A stretch of 12,040 nucleotides of DNA, from NCBI GenBank assembly GCA_002404395.1, contig DHJP01000058.1, positions 1-12,040 on the forward strand, given 5' to 3'. Shown piece after piece: positions 1 through 7,087 of the stretch; position 1 is the stretch's first letter; every line of letters starts with the position of its first letter. Position numbers and translations under genes: made by a program. Origin of the DNA: Clostridiales bacterium UBA4717 (lineage in GTDB: Bacteria > Bacillota > Clostridia > Oscillospirales > CAG-272). Below the pieces are notes generated by a model. That model ran no database searches, was not told the DNA's origin, and saw only the letters and a list, made by a program, of their open reading frames with translations.

Positions 1-26
1 GCTTTAGCGGCAGAATGGGGATTGTT

Positions 27-200
27 ATGAACGATTTAATTTTGAATAACGGGATCAGAATGCCGCAAGTAGGCTTCGGTACGTTTCTGCTTCAGGGCGA
101 AAAATGTAAAAACGCCGTGCGGGAGGCGATCATCGCCGGCTATCGGATGATCGGCAACGCCGAGAAGCCGGAGCTTGCGGAAACAGCGACGACGTGGTGA
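27..200 (+). pseudogene. Aldo/keto reductase, N-terminal stub (DkgA-like)
   Basis: The first ~45 codons read as the start of an aldo/keto reductase of the 2,5-diketo-D-gluconate reductase type: a beta-hairpin with NNGIRMPQVGFGTF, then a helix ending in AGYRMI. Family members continue with the catalytic Asp (GYRxID) and then Tyr. Here the Asp position is Gly, the sequence jumps to GNAE, and it stops at a TGA after 58 codons, against about 270-280 residues in the family. The catalytic Tyr, Lys and His and the NADPH site are absent. The ATG at 27 is preferred over 15 because a GGGG (17-20) sits six bases upstream and the family begins near MNDLxLNNG. No later part of the enzyme was recognised in the next 300 bp. 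It is most likely a decayed remnant. Intact relatives reduce aldehydes and ketones with NADPH. Confidence 0.7.
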
Positions 201-431
201 AAACTTGACTTTGCAAAACCAAAGGAGCATATCTGCCGAATTACAATATTCTGCCGCGCAACGCGCTCTCACTCCGCGCGCCGTTTTGCAGTTGATCATC
301 TTTTTCAAATTCGAAACGGTGCTGAGTCAAAAACAGAGACTCGCTTTTTGACTCAAAATACCCCTGATACCGCCGTGTATGAACGGGCAATGCGTCGGTG
401 ATCACGCTGTCATGCAGCCGGATTTTACGTC
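201..431. other. Gene-free stretch after the aldo/keto reductase stub
   Basis: No open frame here has a convincing start, ribosome binding site or recognisable family. Short frames on both strands are interrupted by stops. The stretch probably holds decayed sequence following the reductase stub. Its only clear structure is the inverted repeat at 323-355, annotated separately. Confidence 0.5.
323..355. repeat. 11-bp perfect inverted repeat with an internal GACTC
   Basis: TGAGTCAAAAA (323-333) is exactly complementary to TTTTTGACTCA (345-355) around an 11-base spacer. The spacer itself contains another GACTC (338-342), so GAGTC (324-328) can also pair with that copy. The alternative fold is a 5-bp stem followed by GC and five T, which looks like a weak plus-strand terminator for the reductase stub. 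It could instead be a protein-binding palindrome. No T tract follows the longer stem. Confidence 0.45.
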
Positions 432-474
432 AAAAAGCCCTTGCAGGGCGGATAAGATCCGCCCCGCAAGGGCC
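432..474 (-). terminator. Rho-independent terminator of the ABC operon
   Basis: Read on the minus strand, GCCCTTGC and ATCCGCCC-type arms form two 8-bp stem blocks (466-473 with 437-444, and 457-464 with 446-453). One mismatch separates the blocks, the loop is 3 bases, and five T (432-436) follow. It lies 35 bp beyond the stop codon of the second ABC gene, as expected for the end of that operon. Confidence 0.9.
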
Positions 475-508
475 ATATTTATGTCGGTTGTGTTGCCGAA
501 CTTTCCTT

Positions 509-2257
509 TTATTCGATTTTCCAACCTTCCGATTTTTTGCGGATATCAACAAAATCTTTGTATTTTCCGGGTACAGCGGCAAGCGTTTCGTGAGTTCCTT
601 GCTGTATTATGCGGCCGTCGTCCATCACAAGTATCTGGTCTGCCTGTTCGATCGTAGCAAGTCGGTGTGCAATTGTAATAATGGTTTTGCCGCGTGTCAG
701 CTCTGAGATCGCCTGTTGGATCAGGTGTTCGTTTTCGGGATCAATGCTTGCGGTCGCTTCGTCCAAAATGATGATCGGTGCATTCTTAAGAATTGCACGC
801 GCAATGGAAATACGCTGTCTTTCGCCGCCGGACAGTGTGCCGCCGCCCTCTCCGATGACCGTGTCGTAGCCTTGCGGAAGTGCCGAAATAAACTCATGAC
901 AGCAAGCCTTCTTCGCCGCCGCGATCATTTCTGCCTCGGTGGCATCCGGTTTTCCGAAACAAATATTGGCACGGACCGTATCATGAAAGAGATAGACGTT
1001 TTGAAATACCATAGATATGTTTGAAAGCAGACTGTCGCAGGTGAATTCATGCAGATCATGCCCGCCGAGCGTAATTCTTCCCGAGTTTGGGTCATAAAAA
1101 CGTGCGATCAGACTGCAGAGCGTTGTTTTCCCGGAACCGGAAGCACCTACAACGGCAGTTGAGGTTTTTTCCGGGATCCGAAAGCTTACCCCTTTCAGTA
1201 CCATGCGGGAGTCGTAGCCGAAATCAACATTTTCAAACTCAATATCGTAGTGTTCGGGTTTGACGTCCTTTCCGTCGGCATCAATCAGGCTTTCGGTCTT
1301 AAGCGCTTCAAGCTGATTCATTGCATCGTCGATCACCCCGAGCGTGTGAGCACTGTCGCTTATAGGCTCAAGGCTCGCAAAGATGCTGAATGAAAAAAAC
1401 ACAAACGCCAACATCATGGAAAAGTCCATACTGCCGTGCAGACAGCCGAGCGCCGACGCCGCGGCAAGTCCGACCGAGCCGCATTTGAGTGCAAGCAAAT
1501 GTCCTGCATTTGCCGGGAGATAGCCCCACTCGATCTTCAGATGAATTTTCCGACTGTCGCCGGCTGCCTTTGTCACCGCCTCCATCGACGCTCCCGCTTT
1601 GCCGAAAGATTTGACCACCGCAAGCCCGCGTGCATATTCGATGATCGCGCCTGTCATATCGCGGTTCGCCTGCGCTTCCGTCGGAGCGTTTACCTTGGCG
1701 TAGTTTGAGATAATAAGCATAAAGCCAAAGGAAAGCAACGCCGATGCCAGCGCGATAACGGCAGTGATCGGGCTGCATATCACAAGTCCTATAAAAATAA
1801 CAAGGAAATTAAGGTATCCGCCGACAAAGTTATCGATCATACGAATTCCCATTCCCTCTAACGTGGAAAGTCCTGTCGTGATTGAATTCAGTATGTTTCC
1901 CGTGCTGATCTTTCCGAAGTAACCGAGCGACACGCGCTTCAAAGCGTCACCGACGGCAAGACGATCACGTGCGGTAAGCCGATAGCTTATCGGCTCCTGA
2001 AGTTTTGCTCTGAAATAGTCAAACAAAAAACGGAAAAAGACAAGAATTATCTGAATTACGACAGATCTCCAAATCCATGAGGCGTCAAATTTTCTGCCGC
2101 TTTTCTGCGATTCTATAAGACTGCCCACAGTATATGCGGCAAGCCCGAGCGGTAATGCCGTAAAAATATGCGAGAAAAAGGTCATCACAAAACCAAAGTA
2201 CAGTTGACCCTTAAACTCTCCGCACCAATCAATTATGCGCTTAACCGTTTTAAACAT
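509..2257 (-). CDS. ABC transporter permease/ATP-binding half-transporter (second of pair)
   Basis: An exporter-fold half-transporter of 582 residues with an N-terminal six-helix membrane domain (about 15-310) and a C-terminal ATPase domain (about 338-570). Visible motifs are Walker A GASGSGKTT (371-379), Q-loop Gln419, signature LSGGE (475-479), Walker B IIILDE with catalytic Glu500, D-loop ASID and H-loop His531. The start is fixed by GGAGG at 2266-2270, inside the last codons of the upstream ABC gene, whose stop lies 3 bp before this ATG. The two are therefore translationally coupled and probably form a heterodimer. Such pairs include drug or peptide exporters and also the exporter-fold metallophore importers YbtPQ and IrtAB. 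The shared operator with a metal ATPase favours the metal role, but this is inference; the substrate cannot be read from sequence. Unlike many heterodimeric exporters, both partners keep the catalytic Glu. Confidence 0.93.
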   Translation of the reverse strand: MFKTVKRIIDWCGEFKGQLYFGFVMTFFSHIFTALPLGLAAYTVGSLIESQKSGRKFDASWIWRSVVIQIILVFFRFLFDYFRAKLQEPISYRLTARDRLAVGDALKRVSLGYFGKISTGNILNSITTGLSTLEGMGIRMIDNFVGGYLNFLVIFIGLVICSPITAVIALASALLSFGFMLIISNYAKVNAPTEAQANRDMTGAIIEYARGLAVVKSFGKAGASMEAVTKAAGDSRKIHLKIEWGYLPANAGHLLALKCGSVGLAAASALGCLHGSMDFSMMLAFVFFSFSIFASLEPISDSAHTLGVIDDAMNQLEALKTESLIDADGKDVKPEHYDIEFENVDFGYDSRMVLKGVSFRIPEKTSTAVVGASGSGKTTLCSLIARFYDPNSGRITLGGHDLHEFTCDSLLSNISMVFQNVYLFHDTVRANICFGKPDATEAEMIAAAKKACCHEFISALPQGYDTVIGEGGGTLSGGERQRISIARAILKNAPIIILDEATASIDPENEHLIQQAISELTRGKTIITIAHRLATIEQADQILVMDDGRIIQQGTHETLAAVPGKYKDFVDIRKKSEGWKIE

Positions 2258-2260
2258 ACT

Positions 2261-4033
2261 TTACGCCTCCTTTTCCGCTGTCGATACCGCCCAATTTTTT
2301 GCACCTATATGCGCCTGCCAAAGCTCTCGGTAGAGCGGGCAGTATTCAAGCAGGCTTTCCTGCGTACCCTCAGCCTCGATTCTGCCGCTTTTCAGCACAA
2401 CGATATTGTCCGCATTCCGAATGGTGGACAATCGGTGCGCAATTACAAGAAGCGTTTTGCCCTTGGTCAGCGCGGCGATACTGCGCTGAATTTTATCCTC
2501 GTTTTCGGGATCGGTAAATGCGGTTGCCTCATCAAGAATTACGATCGGTGCATTTTTAAGCATCATACGTGCGATCGCAATACGCTGTTTTTCGCCGCCG
2601 GAGAGGCGTTTGCCCGCTTCGCCTGCGGGAGTATCATAGCCTTTGGGAAGCTTATTTATAAACTCCTCGCACTGCGCGGCTTTTGATGCCGCTTTTACTT
2701 CGTCGTCGGTTGCATTCGGATTGCCGAGACGGATGTTTTCAAGCAATGAGCATTGAAAGAGAAAATTGTCCTGCGTGACGAAACTGACATATTCCGAAAG
2801 TTCGGAGAGCGGCATATCCTTGATATTTACGCCGCCGATCGTGATCTCGCCCGACGTCACATCAAAGAAACGTGCGATCAGCTTGGCAACGGTCGATTTT
2901 CCGCCGCCCGACGGACCGACAAGCGCCGTAAAGCTTCCCTCCTGCAGCTTCAGATTCACTCCGTGCAGCACCTCGTCCTTTTTATCGCCGGTATATGAAA
3001 AAGAGACCTTCTTCAACTCCACGTCCGTATGCTTTATCTCTGCACGTTCTGCAGGCTCGGACAGCTCCGGCATTTCGAGAAATTCCTCCAGATTTTCGAT
3101 CGTATATGCCACCTGCCGCATATTCTCCGAAAACACTTCAAGCTTTGCAAGCGAGCCGACCATAGAGATCGAGAGCATAACGGCAAGCGCGGCCTGTGCC
3201 GAAGTGATCGAGCCTCCGTTTGCAAGCGCAAGCGCGACCGGAAGCGTGCCGATCAAGGTTGAGGGAAACAGCGCGAAGCTCAATTTCATCGTGGCAAAGG
3301 TTGAGGACAGCCACTTGATGACAAACTTGCTGAAATCTGTTATGGCTCCCGCATATTTTTCGTAGCTGACGCCGGCTCTGCCGAAAGCTTTGATAACCTC
3401 GATACCCTCTATGTACTCCACGATCGTGCTGTTCATATAATTTGAGGATTCGTCATATTTGGCAAAATTTCTGCCGCTGATCTTGAAAGTCAGCCCCATA
3501 CATATAAATGACAGCGGAAAGGTTACAAGCGAAGCAAGCGCCAGACGCCAATCTATTACGGCAAGCGCGGCGATGCTGACGATCGGCAGTACGATATGTC
3601 CCGCACCCTCGGGTATCATGTGTGCAAGCGGCGGTTCAAGATTCTCAATTTTATCTACCATGATCCCCTTGATCTCGCCGATCGTGTGAGCTTCCACATT
3701 ACCGAGCGGCGCACGGAGAAAGCGATCGGCAAGGCGCAAACGCAGCTGCTCAAGAATGGAGTACGCCATGCTGTGAGAAGTTCCCGTTGAAAGTGTAAAG
3801 GTCAGGATTTTTAACACATATGCCGTAAGCGAAAGCAGGCACCATTTAATAATTTCCGCCGTCGTTGCCGAGTCTGCCGCAAACAGGCAGATCATGCGGT
3901 ACATACAATAAAACGGAACAAGCCCGAGCATCACCGACAGCACCGATAAAACAACAGACAGCACCATTTTCTTTTTCTCGCTTTCGGCATAGGCAAACAG
4001 CACCGATGTCAAACTTCTTTTTTCAGACTTCAT
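2261..4033 (-). CDS. ABC transporter permease/ATP-binding half-transporter (first of pair)
   Basis: This 590-residue exporter-fold half-transporter opens the leftward operon. Its membrane domain spans about 22-300, with hydrophobic helices near 22-50, 62-82, 145-185 and 250-295. The ATPase domain follows, with Walker A GPSGGGKST (373-381), Q-loop Gln421, signature LSGGE (477-481), Walker B IVILDE with Asp501 and Glu502, and H-loop His533. The D-loop reads AFTD instead of the common SALD/SSVD. A GAGG eight bases before the ATG supports the start. The stop falls 3 bp before the next ABC gene. Transcription probably starts near 4160 at a promoter overlapped by a palindromic operator, leaving a ~125-nt leader. 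A metallophore importer of the IrtAB/YbtPQ style or a peptide/drug exporter are both possible; no substrate-specific signature was seen. Confidence 0.93.
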   Translation of the reverse strand: MKSEKRSLTSVLFAYAESEKKKMVLSVVLSVLSVMLGLVPFYCMYRMICLFAADSATTAEIIKWCLLSLTAYVLKILTFTLSTGTSHSMAYSILEQLRLRLADRFLRAPLGNVEAHTIGEIKGIMVDKIENLEPPLAHMIPEGAGHIVLPIVSIAALAVIDWRLALASLVTFPLSFICMGLTFKISGRNFAKYDESSNYMNSTIVEYIEGIEVIKAFGRAGVSYEKYAGAITDFSKFVIKWLSSTFATMKLSFALFPSTLIGTLPVALALANGGSITSAQAALAVMLSISMVGSLAKLEVFSENMRQVAYTIENLEEFLEMPELSEPAERAEIKHTDVELKKVSFSYTGDKKDEVLHGVNLKLQEGSFTALVGPSGGGKSTVAKLIARFFDVTSGEITIGGVNIKDMPLSELSEYVSFVTQDNFLFQCSLLENIRLGNPNATDDEVKAASKAAQCEEFINKLPKGYDTPAGEAGKRLSGGEKQRIAIARMMLKNAPIVILDEATAFTDPENEDKIQRSIAALTKGKTLLVIAHRLSTIRNADNIVVLKSGRIEAEGTQESLLEYCPLYRELWQAHIGAKNWAVSTAEKEA

Positions 4034-4141
4034 AAAAAGCGCCTCTTTCTCTCCGATATTCCGACGGAGTAAATTTTATTATATTCGTATGTCGCCGTAA
4101 ACTCACGTCCCCTTTCCGATCTGTAAACAGAGCATCTTTTG

Positions 4142-4157
4142 GTTAGCTATAGCTAAC
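4142..4157. promoter_or_regulatory. Palindromic operator, copy 1 (ABC operon)
   Basis: GTTAGCTATAGCTAAC is a perfect 16-bp palindrome. It begins nine bases downstream of the minus-strand -10 box, so it covers the expected transcription start, a repressor-type position. With the preceding G it shares 14 of 17 bases with the copy at 4419-4435. The GGTTAG/CTAAC half-sites resemble those in the DtxR/IdeR iron box, but here they are separated by six bases rather than one. A DtxR-family metal repressor is therefore an inference; TetR or another dimeric regulator is also possible. Confidence 0.75.
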
Positions 4158-4166
4158 TCGAATAAC

Positions 4167-4195
4167 AGTATATCACTAAAAAACGGTTTTGTCTA
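4167..4195 (-). promoter_or_regulatory. Sigma-A promoter of the ABC operon
   Basis: On the minus strand, TAGACA (4190-4195) and TATACT (4167-4172) lie exactly 17 bp apart. Each differs from the sigma-A consensus by one base. Initiation is expected near 4160, next to or inside the palindromic operator. Confidence 0.75.
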
Positions 4196-4267
4196 TATCT
4201 TTGTATAAATATTGCCATGCACGGACACTTTTTTCTTTGCTTGCCGGTATAAAAAATATAAAAGCTA

Positions 4268-4296
4268 TTGAAATACGCAAATCTCTGTGTTATAAT
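4268..4296 (+). promoter_or_regulatory. Sigma-A promoter reading toward the DUF6110/ATPase operon
   Basis: TTGAAA (4268-4273), a 17-bp spacer and a perfect TATAAT (4291-4296) make a near-consensus promoter on the plus strand. The first downstream gene starts at 4587, so the leader would be about 285 nt and would contain operator copy 2 near +117 and several hairpins. No clear terminator separates it from the operon. It could alternatively drive a small RNA. Confidence 0.7.
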
Positions 4297-4388
4297 TTGA
4301 CTGTAAAAACAAGCCGCCCGTATCCGTATTGAAAACACAGGCGACAGAAGTTCCGAGTGCAAATGCATAAAATACGCTGACAAAACAA

Positions 4389-4401
4389 CTGCCTACGGCA
4401 G
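4389..4401. other. Short hairpin CTGCC/GGCAG before operator copy 2
   Basis: CTGCC and GGCAG pair around a TAC loop, and an A run follows at 4405-4411. Read on the minus strand the stem is followed by TTGTTTTG, a weak terminator-like tail. The stem is too short to call a terminator with confidence. Confidence 0.3.
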
Positions 4402-4419
4402 CTTAAAAAAATGCAGTCG

Positions 4420-4435
4420 GTTAGTTTTCGCTAAC
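4420..4435. promoter_or_regulatory. Operator, copy 2 (DUF6110/ATPase operon)
   Basis: GTTAGTTTTCGCTAAC keeps both GTTAG/CTAAC half-sites with the same 6-base spacing as copy 1. Including the G before it, 14 of 17 bases match. It lies 152 bp before the DUF6110 start and about 117 nt downstream of the predicted start of the plus-strand promoter. It would therefore act as a roadblock there, or belong to a second, weaker promoter nearby that I could not identify. Confidence 0.65.
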
Positions 4436-4455
4436 ATCCTGCGGCATCAAAAAAT

Positions 4456-4503
4456 CACGGTCATAAAAATACGGCATTTCGTAAAGCAATGCTTTCGACC
4501 GTG
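4456..4503 (+). other. Leader hairpin upstream of DUF6110
   Basis: CACGGTC (4456-4462) pairs perfectly with GACCGTG (4497-4503). Inside it, AAAGC (4483-4487) pairs with GCTTT (4491-4495). The structure lies in the predicted leader of the ATPase operon. It matches no riboswitch class I can recognise, and the pairing alone is modest evidence. Confidence 0.35.
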
Positions 4504-4586
4504 CGTAAACTCTCAAAGATCATTCCGGGCGTCTGCACCGCACACGCTCGGTTTATCTGAATAAAAATATTTTTCGGAGGTCAGTC

Positions 4587-4883
4587 ATGATGAAAAAATT
4601 AGGTTTCGGTTTATTTGCCGCCGGCGTGCTGTTCGGTACTGCCGGTATAAAGCTCCTCAGCAGCAAGGATGCAAAAAAGGTATACGCCCATACCACAGCC
4701 GCCGCATTGCGTATCAAAGATAATGTTATGGCGACCGTTACCGCGGTCCGCGAAGGCGCCGATGATATTTATGCGGAAGCTAAAGCTATCAATGATCAGC
4801 GTGCAGCCGAAGAAGAAGCTGCCGTAGTTGAAGATGCTTCCGACGACGAAAGCAACGAAAGTGAAGAAAGCAAGGCGGAATAA
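4587..4883 (+). CDS. Small membrane-anchored acidic protein, DUF6110 family
   Basis: This 98-residue protein has one N-terminal hydrophobic segment (about residues 4-22, LGFGLFAAGVLFGTAG), a middle region beginning with SSKDAKKVYAHTTAAALRIK, and a very acidic tail (residues 73-98) rich in Glu, Asp and Ser. The pattern matches what I recall as the DUF6110 family of gut Clostridia, often beside metal P-type ATPases; its function is unknown. It has a single His and no Cys, so if it handles metal the acidic tail is the likelier site (speculative). GGAGG at 4576-4580 supports the ATG at 4587; a second ATG follows at once. The stop lies 3 bp before the ATPase start, so the pair is an operon and the proteins may work together at the membrane. 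Confidence 0.82.
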   Translation: MMKKLGFGLFAAGVLFGTAGIKLLSSKDAKKVYAHTTAAALRIKDNVMATVTAVREGADDIYAEAKAINDQRAAEEEAAVVEDASDDESNESEESKAE

Positions 4884-4886
4884 CAC

Positions 4887-6986
4887 ATGAAATGCACTAT
4901 TCTGCATGACATTCCGGGGCGCTTGAGAGTACATTTGTGCTGCGGACGCATGACTTTGGAGCAGGCAGATATTGTTGAATATTATCTGCGCGCGGTAGAC
5001 GGTGTAAAGTCAGTCAAGGTCTATGATCGTACGCAGGATGCCGTAGTAGTTTATGATACCGAACGCGAAATAATAATCCGCACATTTGCAAAGCTTTCGT
5101 TTGCCAAAGCCGAAGCGTTGCAAACGCTGCCGGAGCGTACTCCGCGGGCGCTTAACCGTGAATTTGAGGACAAGCTTGTCGCAACGGTTATAAACCGCTG
5201 CCTCTGCAAACTGTTTCTCCCCGCGCCGCTTTCGGCTGCATTAGCGGTATTTCGTTCGGTAAAATACATTAAAGAAGGCCTGCTTGCTCTGCGCCGCCGA
5301 AAACTGTCGGTGGCAGTGCTTGATGCGACCGCCGTAACCGTATCAATTGTGCGCGGCGACTATTCTACTGCCGGCTCCGTGATGTTTATGTTGCGGCTCG
5401 GCGAAATTTTGGAAGAATGGACGCGCAAAAAATCGGTCGCCGATCTGGCGTCGGCGATGAGTCTGCACACAGACAGTGTTTGGTTAAAGAAGGACGGCAC
5501 CGAAATATTGACCCCGATAACCGACGTTCGCCCGGGCGACTTCATTGTTATACGCACCGGCGGTATGATACCGTTGGACGGCAGGGTGACAGAGGGCGAA
5601 GCAATGGTAAACCAAGCTTCACTGACCGGTGAATCCATGCCGGTCGCCAAACGACCCGGCAGTCCGGTCTATGCCGGAACCGTGGCTGAAGAAGGCGAAT
5701 GTATAGTCTGTGTAGAAAAAGCCTCCGGCAGCGGACGGTATGACCGCGTAGTCAAAATGATCGAGGAATCGGAAAAGCTTAAGTCCACTGCCGAGGATAA
5801 AGCCTCCCGGATGGCGGATAAGCTTGTTTCATACACATTAGCCGGCACGGCGCTGACATATTTGCTGACACGGAACGTGACGAAAATGCTATCTGTGCTG
5901 ATGGTCGACTTCTCTTGCGCGCTTAAGCTGGCTATACCTATTGCGGTGCTTTCCGCAATGCGGGAAAGCGGCGGAGAGTGCATCTCGGTCAAAGGCGGAC
6001 GCTTTTTGGAAGCCGTGTCAAAAGCAGACACTGTCGTGTTCGATAAGACCGGTACCCTGACTCATGCCACACCGAAGGTAATACAGATCGTAACGTTCGG
6101 CGGACATGATGAAACGGAAATGCTCCGACTCGCGGCGTGCTTGGAAGAACATTACCCGCACTCAATGGCAAATGCCGTGGTGGAGGAAGCCAAAGCACGC
6201 GGCCTCTCCCACGACGAATACCACTCTCAGGTACAATACGTGGTTGCTCACGGAATTTCCAGCATGGTAGAACACGAACAGGTCCTGATAGGAAGTGCCC
6301 ACTTTGTTTTCGAGGACGAGGGCTGTCGTGTCCCGGAAAACGAGCAGTTGAAATTCGCATCGGTTCCGGCACAATACTCTCACCTTTATCTGTGTATTGA
6401 CAAAGAGCTTGCGGCGGTGATCTGTATTCATGATCCGTTGCGTGCGGAAGCACGTTCGGCTGTATCAGCGCTCCATCGTTGCGGCATTACGAATGTAGTG
6501 ATGATGACAGGAGACAACCGCCGCACTGCCGAGTCGGTCGCAGCCGAAGTCGGTGTAGATGCGGTATATTCCGAGGTCCTGCCCGAGGACAAAGCAGCGT
6601 TCATACGCAAAGAAAAGGCAAAAGGTCATACAGTCATCATGGTCGGAGACGGTGTCAACGATTCTCCGGCGCTCTCCGAGGCAGATGTAGGTATCGCCAT
6701 TTCAACCGGTGCAGCCATTGCCAAAGAGATCGCCGATATCACGATCGCGTCGGAAGATTTGTTTGAGCTTGTGACTCTGCGTAAACTCAGTGAATTACTG
6801 ATGCATCGGATCCACAGCAGTTATCGCTTTATCGTAAGCTTCAACCTGTCGCTGATCCTGCTCGGCGTGGCAGGTGTATTGCCCCCGACCGCCTCATCTC
6901 TGTTACATAACGCCTCCACTTTGGGTATAAGTCTTAAAAATATGACCAATCTGCTTAAAGAACCCGAAAACACACACAACAGATAA
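4887..6986 (+). CDS. P1B-type metal-transporting ATPase with N-terminal HMA2-like domain
   Basis: A 699-residue P-type ATPase that should pump a transition metal across the cytoplasmic membrane. Residues 1-60 form an HMA2-like domain without the CxxC metal site (it has CC at 18-19). Then come membrane helices at about 98-175, the actuator motif TGES (247-250), helices at about 313-357, the phosphorylation motif DKTGT (Asp386), an atypical nucleotide-domain motif HYPHS (422-426) where HP is usual, TGD (541-543), GDGVND (587-592) and final helices at about 646-690. The intramembrane metal motif, normally CPC, SPC or similar, reads DFSCALKLAIP (341-351): Cys344 is kept and the proline is lost. 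The metal cannot be assigned; iron or manganese is plausible from the operator. AAGGCGG eight bases before the ATG supports the start, 3 bp after DUF6110. Confidence 0.93.
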   Translation: MKCTILHDIPGRLRVHLCCGRMTLEQADIVEYYLRAVDGVKSVKVYDRTQDAVVVYDTEREIIIRTFAKLSFAKAEALQTLPERTPRALNREFEDKLVATVINRCLCKLFLPAPLSAALAVFRSVKYIKEGLLALRRRKLSVAVLDATAVTVSIVRGDYSTAGSVMFMLRLGEILEEWTRKKSVADLASAMSLHTDSVWLKKDGTEILTPITDVRPGDFIVIRTGGMIPLDGRVTEGEAMVNQASLTGESMPVAKRPGSPVYAGTVAEEGECIVCVEKASGSGRYDRVVKMIEESEKLKSTAEDKASRMADKLVSYTLAGTALTYLLTRNVTKMLSVLMVDFSCALKLAIPIAVLSAMRESGGECISVKGGRFLEAVSKADTVVFDKTGTLTHATPKVIQIVTFGGHDETEMLRLAACLEEHYPHSMANAVVEEAKARGLSHDEYHSQVQYVVAHGISSMVEHEQVLIGSAHFVFEDEGCRVPENEQLKFASVPAQYSHLYLCIDKELAAVICIHDPLRAEARSAVSALHRCGITNVVMMTGDNRRTAESVAAEVGVDAVYSEVLPEDKAAFIRKEKAKGHTVIMVGDGVNDSPALSEADVGIAISTGAAIAKEIADITIASEDLFELVTLRKLSELLMHRIHSSYRFIVSFNLSLILLGVAGVLPPTASSLLHNASTLGISLKNMTNLLKEPENTHNR

Positions 6987-7023
6987 AGCAAAGCGGAAAA
7001 ATATTTTGCGCAATAAAAGGAAA

Positions 7024-7067
7024 AGATGTCAGCTCTCCGCATTTCGGAGAACCGACATCTCTTTTTT
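7024..7067 (+). terminator. Terminator of the ATPase operon, probably bidirectional
   Basis: AGATGTC (7024-7030) pairs with GACATCT (7054-7060), and TCTCCG (7034-7039) pairs with CGGAGA (7045-7050), with a 3x3 internal loop and a 5-base loop. Six T follow at 7062-7067. The reverse strand also ends in a T-rich tail (TTTTCCTTTT), so it can also stop the leftward flavodoxin operon. Confidence 0.9.
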
Positions 7068-7087
7068 ACCATTACGTATAATATACT

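Larger units (their letters stand above)
4034..4586. other. Divergent regulatory spacer between the ABC and ATPase operons
   Basis: This 553-bp spacer lacks a credible gene. The 76-codon minus-strand frame at 4153-4383 has no ribosome binding site and runs through both promoters. The spacer holds two divergent sigma-A promoters, two copies of one operator, and hairpin-forming leader sequence on the ATPase side. A small CTCCG/CGGAG stem (4051-4055 with 4065-4069) lies close to the start of the first ABC gene. Confidence 0.75.

Noticed and set aside
2168..2686. 172-codon plus-strand frame across the ABC gene junction
   Set aside because: It lies antisense to two clear ABC coding regions and has no family resemblance; it is a shadow of the real genes.
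4153..4383. 76-codon minus-strand frame inside the divergent spacer
   Set aside because: It has no ribosome binding site, overlaps both promoters and operator copy 1, and its translation resembles no protein family.
4391..4580. Known riboswitch or T-box in the ATPase leader
   Set aside because: The hairpins do not match any class I can recognise, and there is no terminator/antiterminator pair before the gene.
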